Positions 1-10,491 are shown, counted from the first letter of the stretch. The stretch: DNA of 37,287 nt from Bacillota bacterium (GCA_023396095.1 JAEWXG010000018.1:1-37287); one strand, 5' to 3'. Notes: generated by a model from the sequence alone, not told the origin. A program made the numbers and translations.

Positions 1-19
1 AAAAAAAGCGAGCAAAAAA

Positions 20-35
20 GTACCTTAAAAACTGG
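20..35 (+). promoter_or_regulatory. boxA-like rRNA leader element
   Basis: The motif AGTACCTTAAAAACTG resembles the conserved TTGAAAACT-type element that precedes rRNA genes in many Bacillota and is linked to rRNA antitermination. It sits about 135 nt upstream of the mature 16S 5' end, just before the processing stem. The promoter itself must lie upstream of the window. Assignment is by resemblance only. Confidence 0.35.
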
Positions 36-60
36 ATAGAAAAAACAAACGAATAAGGGA
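32..60 (+). other. 5' arm of 16S precursor processing stem
   Basis: Bases 32-60 are complementary to bases 1759-1786 on the far side of the 16S gene. A continuous 14-bp run (47-60 with 1759-1772) is followed by a small internal loop and a further block (32-42 with 1776-1786, including G-T wobbles). Such long-range stems are the standard RNase III-type substrate that releases pre-16S. Pairing is seen directly; the enzyme is inferred. Confidence 0.8.
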
Positions 61-168
61 AATTGAAGATAGAAAAGAATCTTTAATTTCTTTTAAGAAA
101 ACCAAAAAACAATAAGCTTAGAAATAAGCGAACCTGTTAATTTCGAGAGAATTAAAGAGTTAGAATTT

Positions 169-1673
<1,505 letters not shown>

Positions 1674-1707
1674 AAGGAGCAGATTTATCTGTAACTTAAG
1701 TTGAGTT

Positions 1708-1750
1708 TGTATCGAAAGATACATTCAGCTGATATTTCAATATATCAGCT
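1708..1750 (+). other. two small hairpins in the 16S trailer
   Basis: A 6-bp stem (1708-1713 with 1718-1723) is capped by a GAAA tetraloop. It is followed by an 8-bp stem (1727-1734 with 1743-1750). Both lie between the mature 16S 3' end and the 3' arm of the processing stem, so they are probably structure in the excised trailer. No known RNA family was recognised. Confidence 0.45.
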
Positions 1751-1758
1751 ATATATAC

Positions 1759-1786
1759 TCCCTTATTCGTTTTGCTTTCTATTCAG
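1759..1786 (+). other. 3' arm of 16S precursor processing stem
   Basis: Pairs with 32-60 across the whole 16S gene (see that entry). Its presence immediately upstream of a terminator shows that the precursor ends here instead of running into a 23S gene. Confidence 0.8.
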
Positions 1787-1792
1787 ATTTTC

Positions 1793-1823
1793 AAAAAGCT
1801 CTTGATATTCAGGAGCTTTTTTT
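1793..1823 (+). terminator. terminator of the 16S unit
   Basis: GCTCTTGA (1798-1805) pairs with TCAGGAGC (1809-1816) around a 3-nt loop, flanked by an A-run and followed by seven T (1817-1823). This is a classic intrinsic terminator and closes the 16S transcript. Confidence 0.85.
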
Positions 1824-1825
1824 AT

Positions 1826-2232
1826 TGGAAAATTTATTGCTTATAAGTGGAAATGCTTATTAATTGTCCAACTTGCTTTAAATAAAATATATTAGATTTT
1901 ATGTTTTTTTGTAACAGAATGCATATATTTAGATTTAAAGATTGGTATGTTTTTTTGTGTGTTTAATTCAAAATCATATATTATTTTTTAATGCAACTTG
2001 CATATATGTAAGTGTTTTTATGCTTTTTACTATTTAAAAAACAATTTAGGTATCTAGAAATAAGTTACCTTATTACAATGAAGGAACTTGCTAAAATACA
2101 GATAGAAAAGTCTTATAAAAATCAATGATGAGATATGGATTTGGTCTATAATTTTATTTTATTTAGCCAATTTTTAAGAGAGAACATAGATTATTAATGT
2201 AAAAATTTTGTAAAAAATTGACGTTTTCCTTA
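1826..2232. other. AT-rich intergenic region, nothing recognised
   Basis: About 400 bp of very AT-rich sequence between the 16S terminator and the promoter of the surface-protein gene. Both strands were checked for tRNA, 5S rRNA, 23S sequence and short genes with a ribosome binding site; none was recognised. Confidence 0.5.
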
Positions 2233-2261
2233 TTGATATAACAGATAAATAATGTTAAAAT
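2233..2261 (+). promoter_or_regulatory. sigma-A-type promoter for the surface protein
   Basis: TTGATA (2233-2238), a 17-nt spacer and TAAAAT (2256-2261), with an extended -10 TG at 2253-2254. Transcription would begin near 2268, giving a leader of about 45 nt before the ribosome binding site AGAGGGA at 2303-2309. Confidence 0.65.
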
Positions 2262-2312
2262 ACTATTATTATATAAATATAATAAATTATATGTCACTTT
2301 TTAGAGGGAGTT

Positions 2313-4922
2313 ATGTTTAAAAAAATTAATCAAAAATCTGTCAAGGCATTTAATCTAAAGACGTTATTATTAATAGCATCAATATCTTTCATTGTTTTAC
2401 TTACGGTTATTTTTAGTAATTTATTAGTAAGCGCGGAGGAAGTAGCATATACTGATGCAAATTTTACAATAACAGGATCGGTAGAATTCAATTGGAATGT
2501 AGAAAATAAAAAACCAACTTGGAATGCTGATAATAAGAGTAAATTAATTTGCGCTTATCAAGGAACAGATACTCCTTTTAATTCTCAACAAAAATTAAAA
2601 CCTGAAGCTAAGATTAAAATTGTTTATAAATTTATGAAACCAGATGGGAGTTTTGTTGAGGTAGAACATGATGAGTGGGTAACAGATTTAAAACTTCAAG
2701 AATCAATTGAATCTTTTGGTTTTGGATTAACAAATGTTACATGTGTTATTACTCCTAAAACCAATGGTGATACATTTACGAATGGCCTTACTCAAATACA
2801 AAAAGAAATCAAAGTATATTCTAAGATGTCAATTCAAGAAGCAGTGAGAGTTGCAGCTAGAGGAAACATTCCCAAGTTAAACTTAACATCCAATATATGG
2901 ACATATGAGTATGAAATATCAACTATATATGATGCAAGTTCACCAGAGCAAACAATTTTAACATATTATACTGGTTTCACAAATAGACCTATTTTTATAT
3001 ATTCTCAAGCTTATTTAGAGGCACGTTTTGGAGAGGAAATATTTGGCGGAGTTTCATATGATGTATATGTTGGGATAGAAAAATTTAGGGTGAAAAATGA
3101 TGCAGAAGACAATTCGTTATATGACAAGCTAATTTACAAAGGGAATCCTGCAAATAAGGATATATATCTATGCAACGATATTGATAATAATACTATCAAC
3201 AGTTTGGAAGGTACTGATCCAGGAGCATATACAGATTTAGGATATAATGCAAAGACAAATGATTATATTCAGGAAATTGCCATAGCAAATTCATTTGTAT
3301 CTATTTTGATTTTACCTGAACCAGTTTTATACACTTTTTCAACAATGGAGCAACAAGCAAAATATTTAGAGTTTAATGATTCTATGCAAGCCCCTAAAAC
3401 AATGGCTGAAATGGAAGCATTATTTCAAAGTTTATTTGATATAAATGATGGACTTTATAGATTTAAATGTTTACAAGCACAAAAAACTTTAAAGATAGCA
3501 AAGTTCGGGGACAAGTATAAAGCAACAATAAACTTAAGAGATTCAGTACAACTTTTAACAGAAGATAGAATAGGAAAAATATATGATAGACAAGATAATG
3601 AAGTAGTTAAATTAAAATCAAAAATTTCTTCAGAGCCTGTGGATTTAGAGTATTCAGTATTAGGGTCTTCTGTTGGAATTATAAAAGGTACAAACTTTAT
3701 GAAAGTTATACCTGCAGGAGAATATGTAATAGAAGTAAAAGTTAAAAACAGTTTAATATATAAATTGACAAACGAAAATAACTATTACCTTGTTCCTAGT
3801 GTTTTAAAGATATCAGTAGATAAAGTGAAAGGTGAATTTGAAGGTAGTGTAGCAGATGATACATATGTAATGCATGGGTTGGTGGATTTAGATGATCCAG
3901 CGTTACTAAATAAATATAATGTTTCATTAGCATCTAATAAAGGTGTTCAATTCAACAAAATTTATATTGTAAGTAAAGCTCCACTTCCAGATTTTGAAGT
4001 ATTCCCTGCGCAAAAGTTAGTTTATGATGGTGAAGCAAAGCCAGTGCAAATTTCAAAATATATTATTCAGGATACAATTCAATTTAAAACAAAGTATGTA
4101 AAAATTACTAATGGTATTGAAGAAGCTATTAATGATGAAAATGTAAATATTAATGGTCCTAAAAATGCTGGTTTATATTTAGCAACTGTAGAAATTACAG
4201 ATCCTAATTACGTTCTAGTTAATCATATAAAGACAATTGAATTTGAAATTAAAAAGGCTAAATTCGCTGTATATTCTGTATCTGTTAGTGAAATGAAAGG
4301 AGAATATAAAGACAGGGATGGTTCAATAAAGAATGGGAAATATACTATTGTTGAATTTGGTTTAGCAGCAAATGAAGTATTTGTTAGCGGTGGAGATATA
4401 TATTTCTGTATTGATAGTGGGTCACATTTTTCAAATGACATTAAAGACTTAATTAATTTAAAGAGAGGGAAACATAAAATTGCAATTTATAGCATTTCTG
4501 AAAACTTCGCATTATCAGAATCCATGAAGCCAACTGTTGAGTATATGAACTTTGAAGTTCCAGATACAAGAAGTGTTCCTTTATTAGGAGGCTTTTTAGG
4601 GGGCTTACTTCCATCAATTGCTAATTATAATGCAATGGTAGCATTTTTAGTTGGTATGTTGTTATTGATCATTGCAATAATTTTCATTTTGCGTTCTTTA
4701 GTTTTAAGAAGAAGAGCAAAGAAAGGTAAAGTGAAAAAAGTTAAAAAAGAGAAAAAATATGATTCATTCTATAATGAAAAAATTAGTGCAAAGAAGGCAA
4801 AAGCCGAAGAGAAGAAGTTGCAAAAGAGTAACAAAAGAAAGGAAAAAATTGAAAAAATTGACGAAGAAATCGAGAAAGAAGAAACTGTTACTGAAACTGT
4901 CGAGCCGGAGAATGTTGAATAG
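2313..4922 (+). CDS. large cell-surface protein with C-terminal membrane anchor
   Basis: An 869-residue protein of unknown function. Residues 1-42 form a basic N-terminus and a long hydrophobic segment ending in VSAEE, consistent with a signal peptide or anchor. About 730 residues would lie outside the cell. They are mostly unrecognised, but around 571-648 (YDGEAKPV ... AGLYLATVEITDPNY) they resemble bacterial Ig-like MBG-type modules of Bacillota surface proteins. A strong transmembrane helix at about 773-793 is followed by RRRAKKGK and a roughly 75-residue, extremely Lys/Glu-rich tail that looks like a cytoplasmic coiled coil. There is no LPxTG motif, so anchoring would be by the helix. The start follows AGAGGGA at proper spacing. 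The gene is monocistronic, with its own promoter and terminator. Adhesion, structural or sensing roles are possible; none can be chosen. Confidence 0.8.
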   Translation: MFKKINQKSVKAFNLKTLLLIASISFIVLLTVIFSNLLVSAEEVAYTDANFTITGSVEFNWNVENKKPTWNADNKSKLICAYQGTDTPFNSQQKLKPEAKIKIVYKFMKPDGSFVEVEHDEWVTDLKLQESIESFGFGLTNVTCVITPKTNGDTFTNGLTQIQKEIKVYSKMSIQEAVRVAARGNIPKLNLTSNIWTYEYEISTIYDASSPEQTILTYYTGFTNRPIFIYSQAYLEARFGEEIFGGVSYDVYVGIEKFRVKNDAEDNSLYDKLIYKGNPANKDIYLCNDIDNNTINSLEGTDPGAYTDLGYNAKTNDYIQEIAIANSFVSILILPEPVLYTFSTMEQQAKYLEFNDSMQAPKTMAEMEALFQSLFDINDGLYRFKCLQAQKTLKIAKFGDKYKATINLRDSVQLLTEDRIGKIYDRQDNEVVKLKSKISSEPVDLEYSVLGSSVGIIKGTNFMKVIPAGEYVIEVKVKNSLIYKLTNENNYYLVPSVLKISVDKVKGEFEGSVADDTYVMHGLVDLDDPALLNKYNVSLASNKGVQFNKIYIVSKAPLPDFEVFPAQKLVYDGEAKPVQISKYIIQDTIQFKTKYVKITNGIEEAINDENVNINGPKNAGLYLATVEITDPNYVLVNHIKTIEFEIKKAKFAVYSVSVSEMKGEYKDRDGSIKNGKYTIVEFGLAANEVFVSGGDIYFCIDSGSHFSNDIKDLINLKRGKHKIAIYSISENFALSESMKPTVEYMNFEVPDTRSVPLLGGFLGGLLPSIANYNAMVAFLVGMLLLIIAIIFILRSLVLRRRAKKGKVKKVKKEKKYDSFYNEKISAKKAKAEEKKLQKSNKRKEKIEKIDEEIEKEETVTETVEPENVE

Positions 4923-4944
4923 GTTATTTAGTATTTAGTAAAAC

Positions 4945-4975
4945 AAAAAAGAGCAAATGTTTTGCTCTTTTTTTA
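4945..4975 (+). terminator. terminator of the surface-protein gene
   Basis: AAAAAAGAGCAAA pairs with TTTGCTCTTTTTT (4961-4973) around a 3-nt loop, with the T-run continuing to 4974. It starts about 20 nt after the stop codon. Confidence 0.85.
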
Positions 4976-5345
4976 TTTTTAAAAATCTTTTGTTAGAAAT
5001 ATGGATAAAGGAAAGAAAATGATAAAAATTTTATTATTTCGAAGTTATTGTTTTAATGCTTTAATATACTACCTCTTGAGACATATATTGAAAACAAGAT
5101 GAAGATAGAATTTAATTATATGGTATAGCGTTTTATGCAAATTTATAAAATATACATAACTATTATTAGTGGATATAGCAAAGATAAAAGAGATAAAAAA
5201 TTTTGTGTTAACAAGGTTAAAGAAGGATGTCTTTGTAATATTTAGTAAAAAGAATACATTTTTTACTGTATTAAATAAATGGCGGACATACTGGGTGAAA
5301 TATATATTGCTTATTGGGAATTAAGTACTTTGGAAATTAGTCCAT
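4976..5345. other. AT-rich intergenic region, nothing recognised
   Basis: 370 bp between two converging terminators. No RNA gene, repeat or convincing gene was recognised. A 27-codon reading frame at 5019-5102 has a weak AAAGGAAAG upstream, but nothing else supports it. Confidence 0.45.
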
Positions 5346-5378
5346 AAAAAAAGAACTTAGATGCCCATCTAAGTTCTT
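5346..5378 (-). terminator. terminator of the pot operon
   Basis: A perfect 12-bp stem (5351-5362 with 5367-5378) with a 4-nt loop. On the minus strand it is followed by a T-run (A-run at 5346-5352). It lies just past the potD stop codon. Confidence 0.88.
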
Positions 5379-5396
5379 AATATGTAACAACATAAA

Positions 5397-6719
5397 TTAC
5401 ATCTGTGAGGCTATAAATTCGATCCAAGCATTAGTCAGATATTGTTCAGCTTCATCACTAAAAGCTTTTAGTGGTGCGCAACGGTTAATTGTATCAAGAT
5501 CAGGGAATTGTCTTGTATCTACTTTTACATAAATAGGAGTATCACCACCAATGAAGTATGAGAGATCAATTTCATCTTCCTCTGCGTATGTTTCGTTCAA
5601 ATAATCTATTACTTCAGGAGCATTACAACAAGTATTGTATCCAATGTAATCCATATTATCGATAGCGATTTCTGGCTTTGCCATAAAATTAATGAATAAA
5701 TTTGCAGCTTTATCATTTTTTGCATTTTTAGGTATGCACCAAGCATCACAGAAAATGCTTGATCCTTCATTTGGAACATAATAATCCATTACTTTGTTGT
5801 ATTCTTTAGCTTCTGTAATACTATAGAAAGCGTCTCCACCCCATTGAGGGATACCAATTAGTTTTTCATTTGTTATAACTTGTATTTTTCCCTCATCGCC
5901 TTCCAACCCATAACTAACATAACTATGTTCAATTAATTGTTGTTTAACTTGATTTATAAATGAAATAGAAGAGTTGTTAATTATATCGTAAACTGTTTGT
6001 ACGTCAGGATATTGTTGGTCAGCAGAAGATTTATATTTTCCGTTAGATAAAGATTGATGAATTGCTGCTATCATAAAAGCGTCTCTTTGAGAGTTTTTCA
6101 TCATGATTCTTCCCTTAAATTGTTTGTCCCAAAGTATGTCCCAGCTTTCAACAATATCTGGATAACCATTTTCATTTACATCATTTAATAATTCAGGTTT
6201 ATTTTTTGCCATTAACTCTAAGTGAGTTCTGTTAAAGCTTATTCCAACAGTTCCCCACATATATGGATAAGAATATTTGAAACCAGGATCAAATTCTAAA
6301 CGATTTTCAATAAGAGGAGAAATTTGATGCCTATAATCCTCGATTTGATTGCCATTAACGTCTTTGCCTAAGTCGGTGGCTAGTGGTTTGAGTTGTTTTA
6401 GGTTAATCATTTTTTCAATTACATAGTCCGAAGGACAAATCAAGTCATAATCGGAAGTTTGTGATTTAGTCATCATACCTTCTGGTGCAAGAAAAGAAGA
6501 ATCGTAAAATACTTTGATGTTGCGTCCAGTAATTTCGCGATAATATTGTTTGAAACGGTCAATCATATTGGTTGGGTTTTCACTTTCTTCATCTATCCAA
6601 ATGTAGTCAGCAACATTGGCTATTTTTAAATAATCTGTAGAATTACAACTTGCAAAGATAGGTAAAACAATCATTAATGAAAATATGATGGATAATAGGA
6701 ATATTAGTTTTCTTTTCAT
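5397..6719 (-). CDS. potD: spermidine/putrescine-binding lipoprotein PotD
   Basis: Extracytoplasmic solute receptor of a polyamine ABC importer, 440 residues. A lipoprotein signal peptide (basic MKRK, hydrophobic core, lipobox FASC at 22-25) would anchor it to the membrane through Cys25. The mature part has the periplasmic-binding fold of the PotD/PotF group, including a YLKIANVADYIW-like N-terminus, SDYDLICPSDYVIEKM, YPYMWGTVGISFN and IPKNAKN--AANLFINFMAKPE. It is somewhat longer than E. coli PotD (348). The start at 6719 is chosen over an upstream in-frame one because AGGAG lies at proper distance and the signal peptide begins there. It is the last gene of the operon, 1 nt after the potC stop. 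Exact polyamine preference is not readable. Confidence 0.93.
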   Translation of the reverse strand: MKRKLIFLLSIIFSLMIVLPIFASCNSTDYLKIANVADYIWIDEESENPTNMIDRFKQYYREITGRNIKVFYDSSFLAPEGMMTKSQTSDYDLICPSDYVIEKMINLKQLKPLATDLGKDVNGNQIEDYRHQISPLIENRLEFDPGFKYSYPYMWGTVGISFNRTHLELMAKNKPELLNDVNENGYPDIVESWDILWDKQFKGRIMMKNSQRDAFMIAAIHQSLSNGKYKSSADQQYPDVQTVYDIINNSSISFINQVKQQLIEHSYVSYGLEGDEGKIQVITNEKLIGIPQWGGDAFYSITEAKEYNKVMDYYVPNEGSSIFCDAWCIPKNAKNDKAANLFINFMAKPEIAIDNMDYIGYNTCCNAPEVIDYLNETYAEEDEIDLSYFIGGDTPIYVKVDTRQFPDLDTINRCAPLKAFSDEAEQYLTNAWIEFIASQM

Positions 6720-6720
6720 G

Positions 6721-7578
6721 TTATTTTTTCTCCTTTTCTGTAGCAACCATATTTGATTTAACTGTGATAATAGTTAGTATTCCCAATAGGAAAATAAAAA
6801 TAAATGTGGTTAATGCTCTAATTTCTGGAGGTAAACTCTTTTTACCTGAGAAAGTGCTATAAATATATGTTGATATAGTTTGGAAGCCATCAATGTTATA
6901 TTGAGTAATAACAAAGTCATCAATGCTTAATGTAAAAGCAAGAAGTCCTCCAGTTATGATTCCTGGTAGTAATTGGGGAATAATTACTTTTATCATTGCT
7001 TGGTATGGTTTTGCGCCCAAATCAATTGCTGCTTCATATAAGTTTTTATCGAGTCCTTTTAATCTCGGCATAACATTTAATATTACATATGGTGTGCAGA
7101 ATGAAATGTGAATTAGCATTAATGTAAGAAAAGAAGTTGCCAAATTTGAAACTTTAAAAATACTTCTAAAAACTGAAAATAATAACATTAGTGCAATTGC
7201 TGTAATTATTTCTGCATTTACCATTGGAATTTCAGAAACACTATTATATAAATTTTTTGCAATTTTATTTCTTGTTGCATAAATGCCGATTGCAGCGAAT
7301 GTGCCTAAAATTGTAGAAATGATAGCAGTAATTACACCAACTAATAAAGTATTACCGAATGCTTGTCTAATAACGATAGAATTAGGGCCATGGAATAGTT
7401 CTTTATAAGCATTGAAAGAAAATCCTGTCCATGTATCAAACGACACTGATTCTGTGAAAGAAAAGACTATTAACCAAATTATTGGTAAATATAAAAAGAT
7501 TAAAACGAGAGCAAGAAAAACTTTAATAGTGATTTTTTTATATAAAGACAGCATTTTTGCATTAAAAAATTTATCCAT
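6721..7578 (-). CDS. potC: polyamine ABC transporter permease PotC
   Basis: Inner-membrane permease of the polyamine importer, 285 residues with about six hydrophobic helices. The cytoplasmic EAA loop that docks onto the ATPase is clear: EAAIDLGAKPYQAMIKVIIP, followed by PGIITGGLLAFTLSIDDFVIT, which is the typical PotC form. It would form the channel with PotB. Its ATG overlaps the potB stop codon (TAATG), so translation is probably coupled. Confidence 0.95.
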   Translation of the reverse strand: MDKFFNAKMLSLYKKITIKVFLALVLIFLYLPIIWLIVFSFTESVSFDTWTGFSFNAYKELFHGPNSIVIRQAFGNTLLVGVITAIISTILGTFAAIGIYATRNKIAKNLYNSVSEIPMVNAEIITAIALMLLFSVFRSIFKVSNLATSFLTLMLIHISFCTPYVILNVMPRLKGLDKNLYEAAIDLGAKPYQAMIKVIIPQLLPGIITGGLLAFTLSIDDFVITQYNIDGFQTISTYIYSTFSGKKSLPPEIRALTTFIFIFLLGILTIITVKSNMVATEKEKK

Positions 7579-8381
7579 TAGTTTAGTCCTCCTTCATTAG
7601 TTGATTGATCAAATTTTCTTAAAAGTACCATAGATGCAAATATGAAAATTAGTATTATGAATGAAATTGCACTTGCGACATTATAATTTTGGTGAACAAT
7701 ATTCAAGTCAATCATGTTTCCAATTAGTGCAACTTTTCTATTCGAGAGCATATCTGATATAACGTATGTTGTAATAGTAGGAGTAAATACCATTGTAATT
7801 CCACTTAAAATTCCTGGTTTAGACAAAGGTAAAACAACTTTAATGAATGTTTTAAATGATGATGCCCCCAAATCAATAGCGGCTTCATACAAACTATTAT
7901 CGATTTTTGTTATTGAGTTATAAATAGGAATAACCATGAATGGCAGAAAGTTATATGTCATACCAATTATTATTGCGCCAATTCCTAGAGGGAAATGAAT
8001 AGAATTAAAGAATGCTTTAGTAGCAAGTGTTCTCAATAAGAAATTCATCCACATTGGAATAATAAATAACATAATTAACATTTTTGATTTATTGTACTTT
8101 TTATTTGCCAAAAAATAAGCAGTTGGATACCCAATTAAAAAACAGATAATGGTTGAAACTATGCCAAGCCAGATTGATCTGCCTAGTACTTTTAAGTAGA
8201 TAGGAGTAAAAACAGCAGCATAATTTTTAAATGTAAATTCTGTTGTTAATGTTCCGGCAGTCCCCCTTTTTGTGAATGAATAAACAAATAAAATGAATAA
8301 AGGAAGGACTATAAAAATGAACATAAATACACCATATGGGATTGCATATAAATAATTCTTATTATTTTTTTTCTTTTTCAT
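7578..8381 (-). CDS. potB: polyamine ABC transporter permease PotB
   Basis: Partner permease of PotC, 267 residues from the chosen start. Hydrophobic helices span the protein, with an EAA loop EAAIDLGASSFKTFIKVVLP followed by SKPGILSGI. The reading frame can be extended upstream to a TTG at 8393 inside potA, but the ATG at 8381 is preferred: it is preceded by GAGGA with a 5-nt gap and begins a basic MKKKKNNKN leader. It lies 1 nt after the potA stop. Confidence 0.94.
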   Translation of the reverse strand: MKKKKNNKNYLYAIPYGVFMFIFIVLPLFILFVYSFTKRGTAGTLTTEFTFKNYAAVFTPIYLKVLGRSIWLGIVSTIICFLIGYPTAYFLANKKYNKSKMLIMLFIIPMWMNFLLRTLATKAFFNSIHFPLGIGAIIIGMTYNFLPFMVIPIYNSITKIDNSLYEAAIDLGASSFKTFIKVVLPLSKPGILSGITMVFTPTITTYVISDMLSNRKVALIGNMIDLNIVHQNYNVASAISFIILIFIFASMVLLRKFDQSTNEGGLN

Positions 8382-8382
8382 T

Positions 8383-9879
8383 TTATTCCTCAATAAAATT
8401 TAAGAATATAAAATTCTCAGCCAAAATTTTCAAGCCTACTCTATCATTATTATCCCAAACATAAGGAGTGTAAGCTGTATATCTTACATTAGAGTCAGAT
8501 ATGATTGAAACCTCGTATCTATTACCTTTGTAAATAGGGAATTCAATATTGCCGGCCAAAGGAGCATCTTCTTCATGATCAAGAAGATCAATATTATCGA
8601 AATCAACACGAAGTAAAGCTGTTTTTCCTTTTAAGATTATTTCTTCCTCGTTTTCATTAGCCAAAATATCGTTTTCAGAATCATATTTGTAATTAGGAAA
8701 CATGATAGAAGGATCGATGTCGTATGTTGCATTATCAAAAAAGATTTGTTTATTAGAAATAAACTCGGCTTTTATTGTATTAAAGAATGCTTCTTTTTTC
8801 ATTAATTGAATGTTGAATGGGTCAATGTAAATACCAACCAAATCTCCAATTTTACTATCTTTTGTGCTATGACAAATAAAATCATAACCATTTGCTTTGA
8901 TAGCTATTTCGTAGTGAACACCTCTAAAGAAAGAAGAAATAACTTCTCCGTCAAACAAGCCTTTTCCAGGAGCTTTAATAATAACATCTTCCGGTCTAAC
9001 AACTACGTCAACTGGCTCATCTTTTTCAAAGCCTGTATCCACACAATCAAAAACGTGATTTAAGAATTTAACAACTTTGTCTTGAACAACAATACCATTG
9101 AAGATATTTGATTCACCGATAAAGTTTGCAACGAACATATTTGTAGGTTCATTGTAAATATCTGTAGGAGAACCTTCCTGACAAATTACTCCTTCACGCA
9201 TTACAATGATAGTATCGCTCATTGTTAAAGCTTCTTCTTGGTCGTGTGTAACATATATAAATGTAATGCCAAGTTTTTTATGCATTTCTCTTAATTCTTC
9301 TTGCATTTCTTGTCTCATTTTTAAGTCTAATGCCCCTAATGGTTCATCAAGAAGTAAAACATCTGGCTCGTTTACAATAGCTCTAGCAATAGCAACACGT
9401 TGTTGTTGTCCTCCAGAAAGAGAAGTAACATCTCTTTTTTCATATTCAGAAAGACCTACGATTTTTAAAGCTTTTTTAACTTTTTCAGAAATAATCTGTT
9501 TACTAAGTTTGACTTTTTTTATTTTTGTTTTTCCGTTCTTTGTTACTTCAATCTCTTCTCTTTTTAGTTTTAATCCAAAAGAGATATTGTCAAAAACATT
9601 TAAATGAGGGAAAAGTGCATATTTTTGAAAAACGGTGTTAACAGATCTTTTATGTGCAGGAGTATTTATTATATCTTCTCCGTTAAATAAAATTTGACCG
9701 CTTGTAGGGCTTTCAAAACCAGCAATCATTCTAAGAGTGGTTGTTTTTCCACATCCAGAAGGGCCCAAAAGAGTAACAAATTCCCCTTTTTTAACTTTTA
9801 GTGACAAATTGTCAACTACAGTTTTACCATCAAATACTTTCGAAACATTTTTAATTTCAATAATGTATTTATTGTCCAT
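8383..9879 (-). CDS. potA: polyamine ABC transporter ATP-binding protein PotA
   Basis: ATPase of the polyamine importer, 498 residues, clearly longer than E. coli PotA (378). The nucleotide-binding domain is intact: Walker A GPSGCGKT (39-46), Q-loop Q85, signature LSGGQQQR (154-161), Walker B VLLLDEP (174-180), D-loop ALD, switch His212. Two parts account for the length. One is a Lys-rich insertion at about 107-135 in the helical subdomain. The other is an extended C-terminal regulatory region (about 265-498) that begins like a TOBE domain (FIGESNIFNGIV, VVVRPEDVII). The start has AAGGAG upstream. It lies 14 nt after the regulator gene. Confidence 0.95.
   Translation of the reverse strand: MDNKYIIEIKNVSKVFDGKTVVDNLSLKVKKGEFVTLLGPSGCGKTTTLRMIAGFESPTSGQILFNGEDIINTPAHKRSVNTVFQKYALFPHLNVFDNISFGLKLKREEIEVTKNGKTKIKKVKLSKQIISEKVKKALKIVGLSEYEKRDVTSLSGGQQQRVAIARAIVNEPDVLLLDEPLGALDLKMRQEMQEELREMHKKLGITFIYVTHDQEEALTMSDTIIVMREGVICQEGSPTDIYNEPTNMFVANFIGESNIFNGIVVQDKVVKFLNHVFDCVDTGFEKDEPVDVVVRPEDVIIKAPGKGLFDGEVISSFFRGVHYEIAIKANGYDFICHSTKDSKIGDLVGIYIDPFNIQLMKKEAFFNTIKAEFISNKQIFFDNATYDIDPSIMFPNYKYDSENDILANENEEEIILKGKTALLRVDFDNIDLLDHEEDAPLAGNIEFPIYKGNRYEVSIISDSNVRYTAYTPYVWDNNDRVGLKILAENFIFLNFIEE
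8387..8391 (-). promoter_or_regulatory. ribosome binding site of potB
   Basis: GAGGA on the minus strand, 5 nt before the ATG at 8381. It decides between that ATG and the upstream TTG, which has no such element. Confidence 0.65.
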
Positions 9880-9893
9880 TTTTTCTCCTTATA

Positions 9894-10427
9894 TTAAAAA
9901 CTTGGTGGAGTTGAAATCCACATTATTTTTGCAATGCTATTTGTATTATTTTCGATGCTATGAACTTTATCTGCTACAAAATAAAAAGAATCTCCCTTTT
10001 TCAGTTTATACATATTGTAATCGTAGATAAGAGTGATTGAACCTTCAAGAACATAACCAAACTCTTCGCCATCGTGTGGCATATCTTGTAAAACTTTATT
10101 TTTTGGTGAGATCTCCATGATAATTGGTTCCATCATATTTTTTTGTGCGTTTGGGACAAGCCATGTTGTTTTTTGCTCTGGAAATACTTTTTCAAAATAG
10201 TCTTCATTTTTAAATACAATTTGTTCGTTTTGAGATTCTCTAAAGAATGCTTGTAAATTTGTTCCTAAGGCTTGTAAAAGATCAACTAATGTAGCAATAG
10301 AAGGAGAAGTAAAATCATGCTCTAATTGTGATATATAACCTTTAGTTAAATCACAACGATTTGCGAGTTCGCTCTGAGTTAATCCACATTGTAAACGTAA
10401 TAATTTTAATTTAGCTCCAATTTTCAT
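9894..10427 (-). CDS. XRE-family regulator with cupin domain (PuuR-like)
   Basis: A 177-residue transcription factor. Residues 4-60 form a helix-turn-helix of the XRE/Cro type (LTQSELANRCDLTKGYISQLEHD), and about 95-175 form a small cupin domain (HDGEEFGYVLEGS ... LKKGDSFYF ... HSIEN; H118, E122, H156 are possible ligand or metal contacts). HTH-cupin regulators of this kind commonly control polyamine or amino-acid genes, as E. coli PuuR does. It is the first gene of the pot operon, which points to control of polyamine uptake and of itself. The inverted repeat at 10461-10477 downstream of its promoter is the likely operator. The ligand is inferred to be a polyamine. GGAGAAG precedes the ATG. 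Confidence 0.9.
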   Translation of the reverse strand: MKIGAKLKLLRLQCGLTQSELANRCDLTKGYISQLEHDFTSPSIATLVDLLQALGTNLQAFFRESQNEQIVFKNEDYFEKVFPEQKTTWLVPNAQKNMMEPIIMEISPKNKVLQDMPHDGEEFGYVLEGSITLIYDYNMYKLKKGDSFYFVADKVHSIENNTNSIAKIMWISTPPSF

Positions 10428-10460
10428 CAGCTTCTCCGGTTTGCTTATACTAAGAATTTA

Positions 10461-10477
10461 GTTTAGTTTCTCTAAAC
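10461..10477 (-). promoter_or_regulatory. candidate operator for the XRE-cupin regulator
   Basis: A perfect inverted repeat, GTTTAG-N5-CTAAAC. It lies between the predicted transcription start (about 10485) and the regulator start codon. That position and symmetry suit a dimeric XRE repressor blocking its own operon. Binding is inferred. Confidence 0.6.
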
Positions 10478-10491
10478 AAAACATAATAAAA

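Noticed and set aside
1826..2232. A degraded 23S, 5S or tRNA after the 16S
   Set aside because: No conserved 23S, 5S or tRNA sequence (for example a GGTTCGAATCC-type arm) was found in the gap.
5019..5102. A 27-codon hydrophobic reading frame with AAAGGAAAG upstream
   Set aside because: Very short, AT-driven composition, no promoter and no recognisable relative; chance is the simpler explanation.
9206..9607. A 133-codon plus-strand frame across potA
   Set aside because: It is antisense to an unmistakable ATPase gene, with no ribosome binding site or family resemblance.
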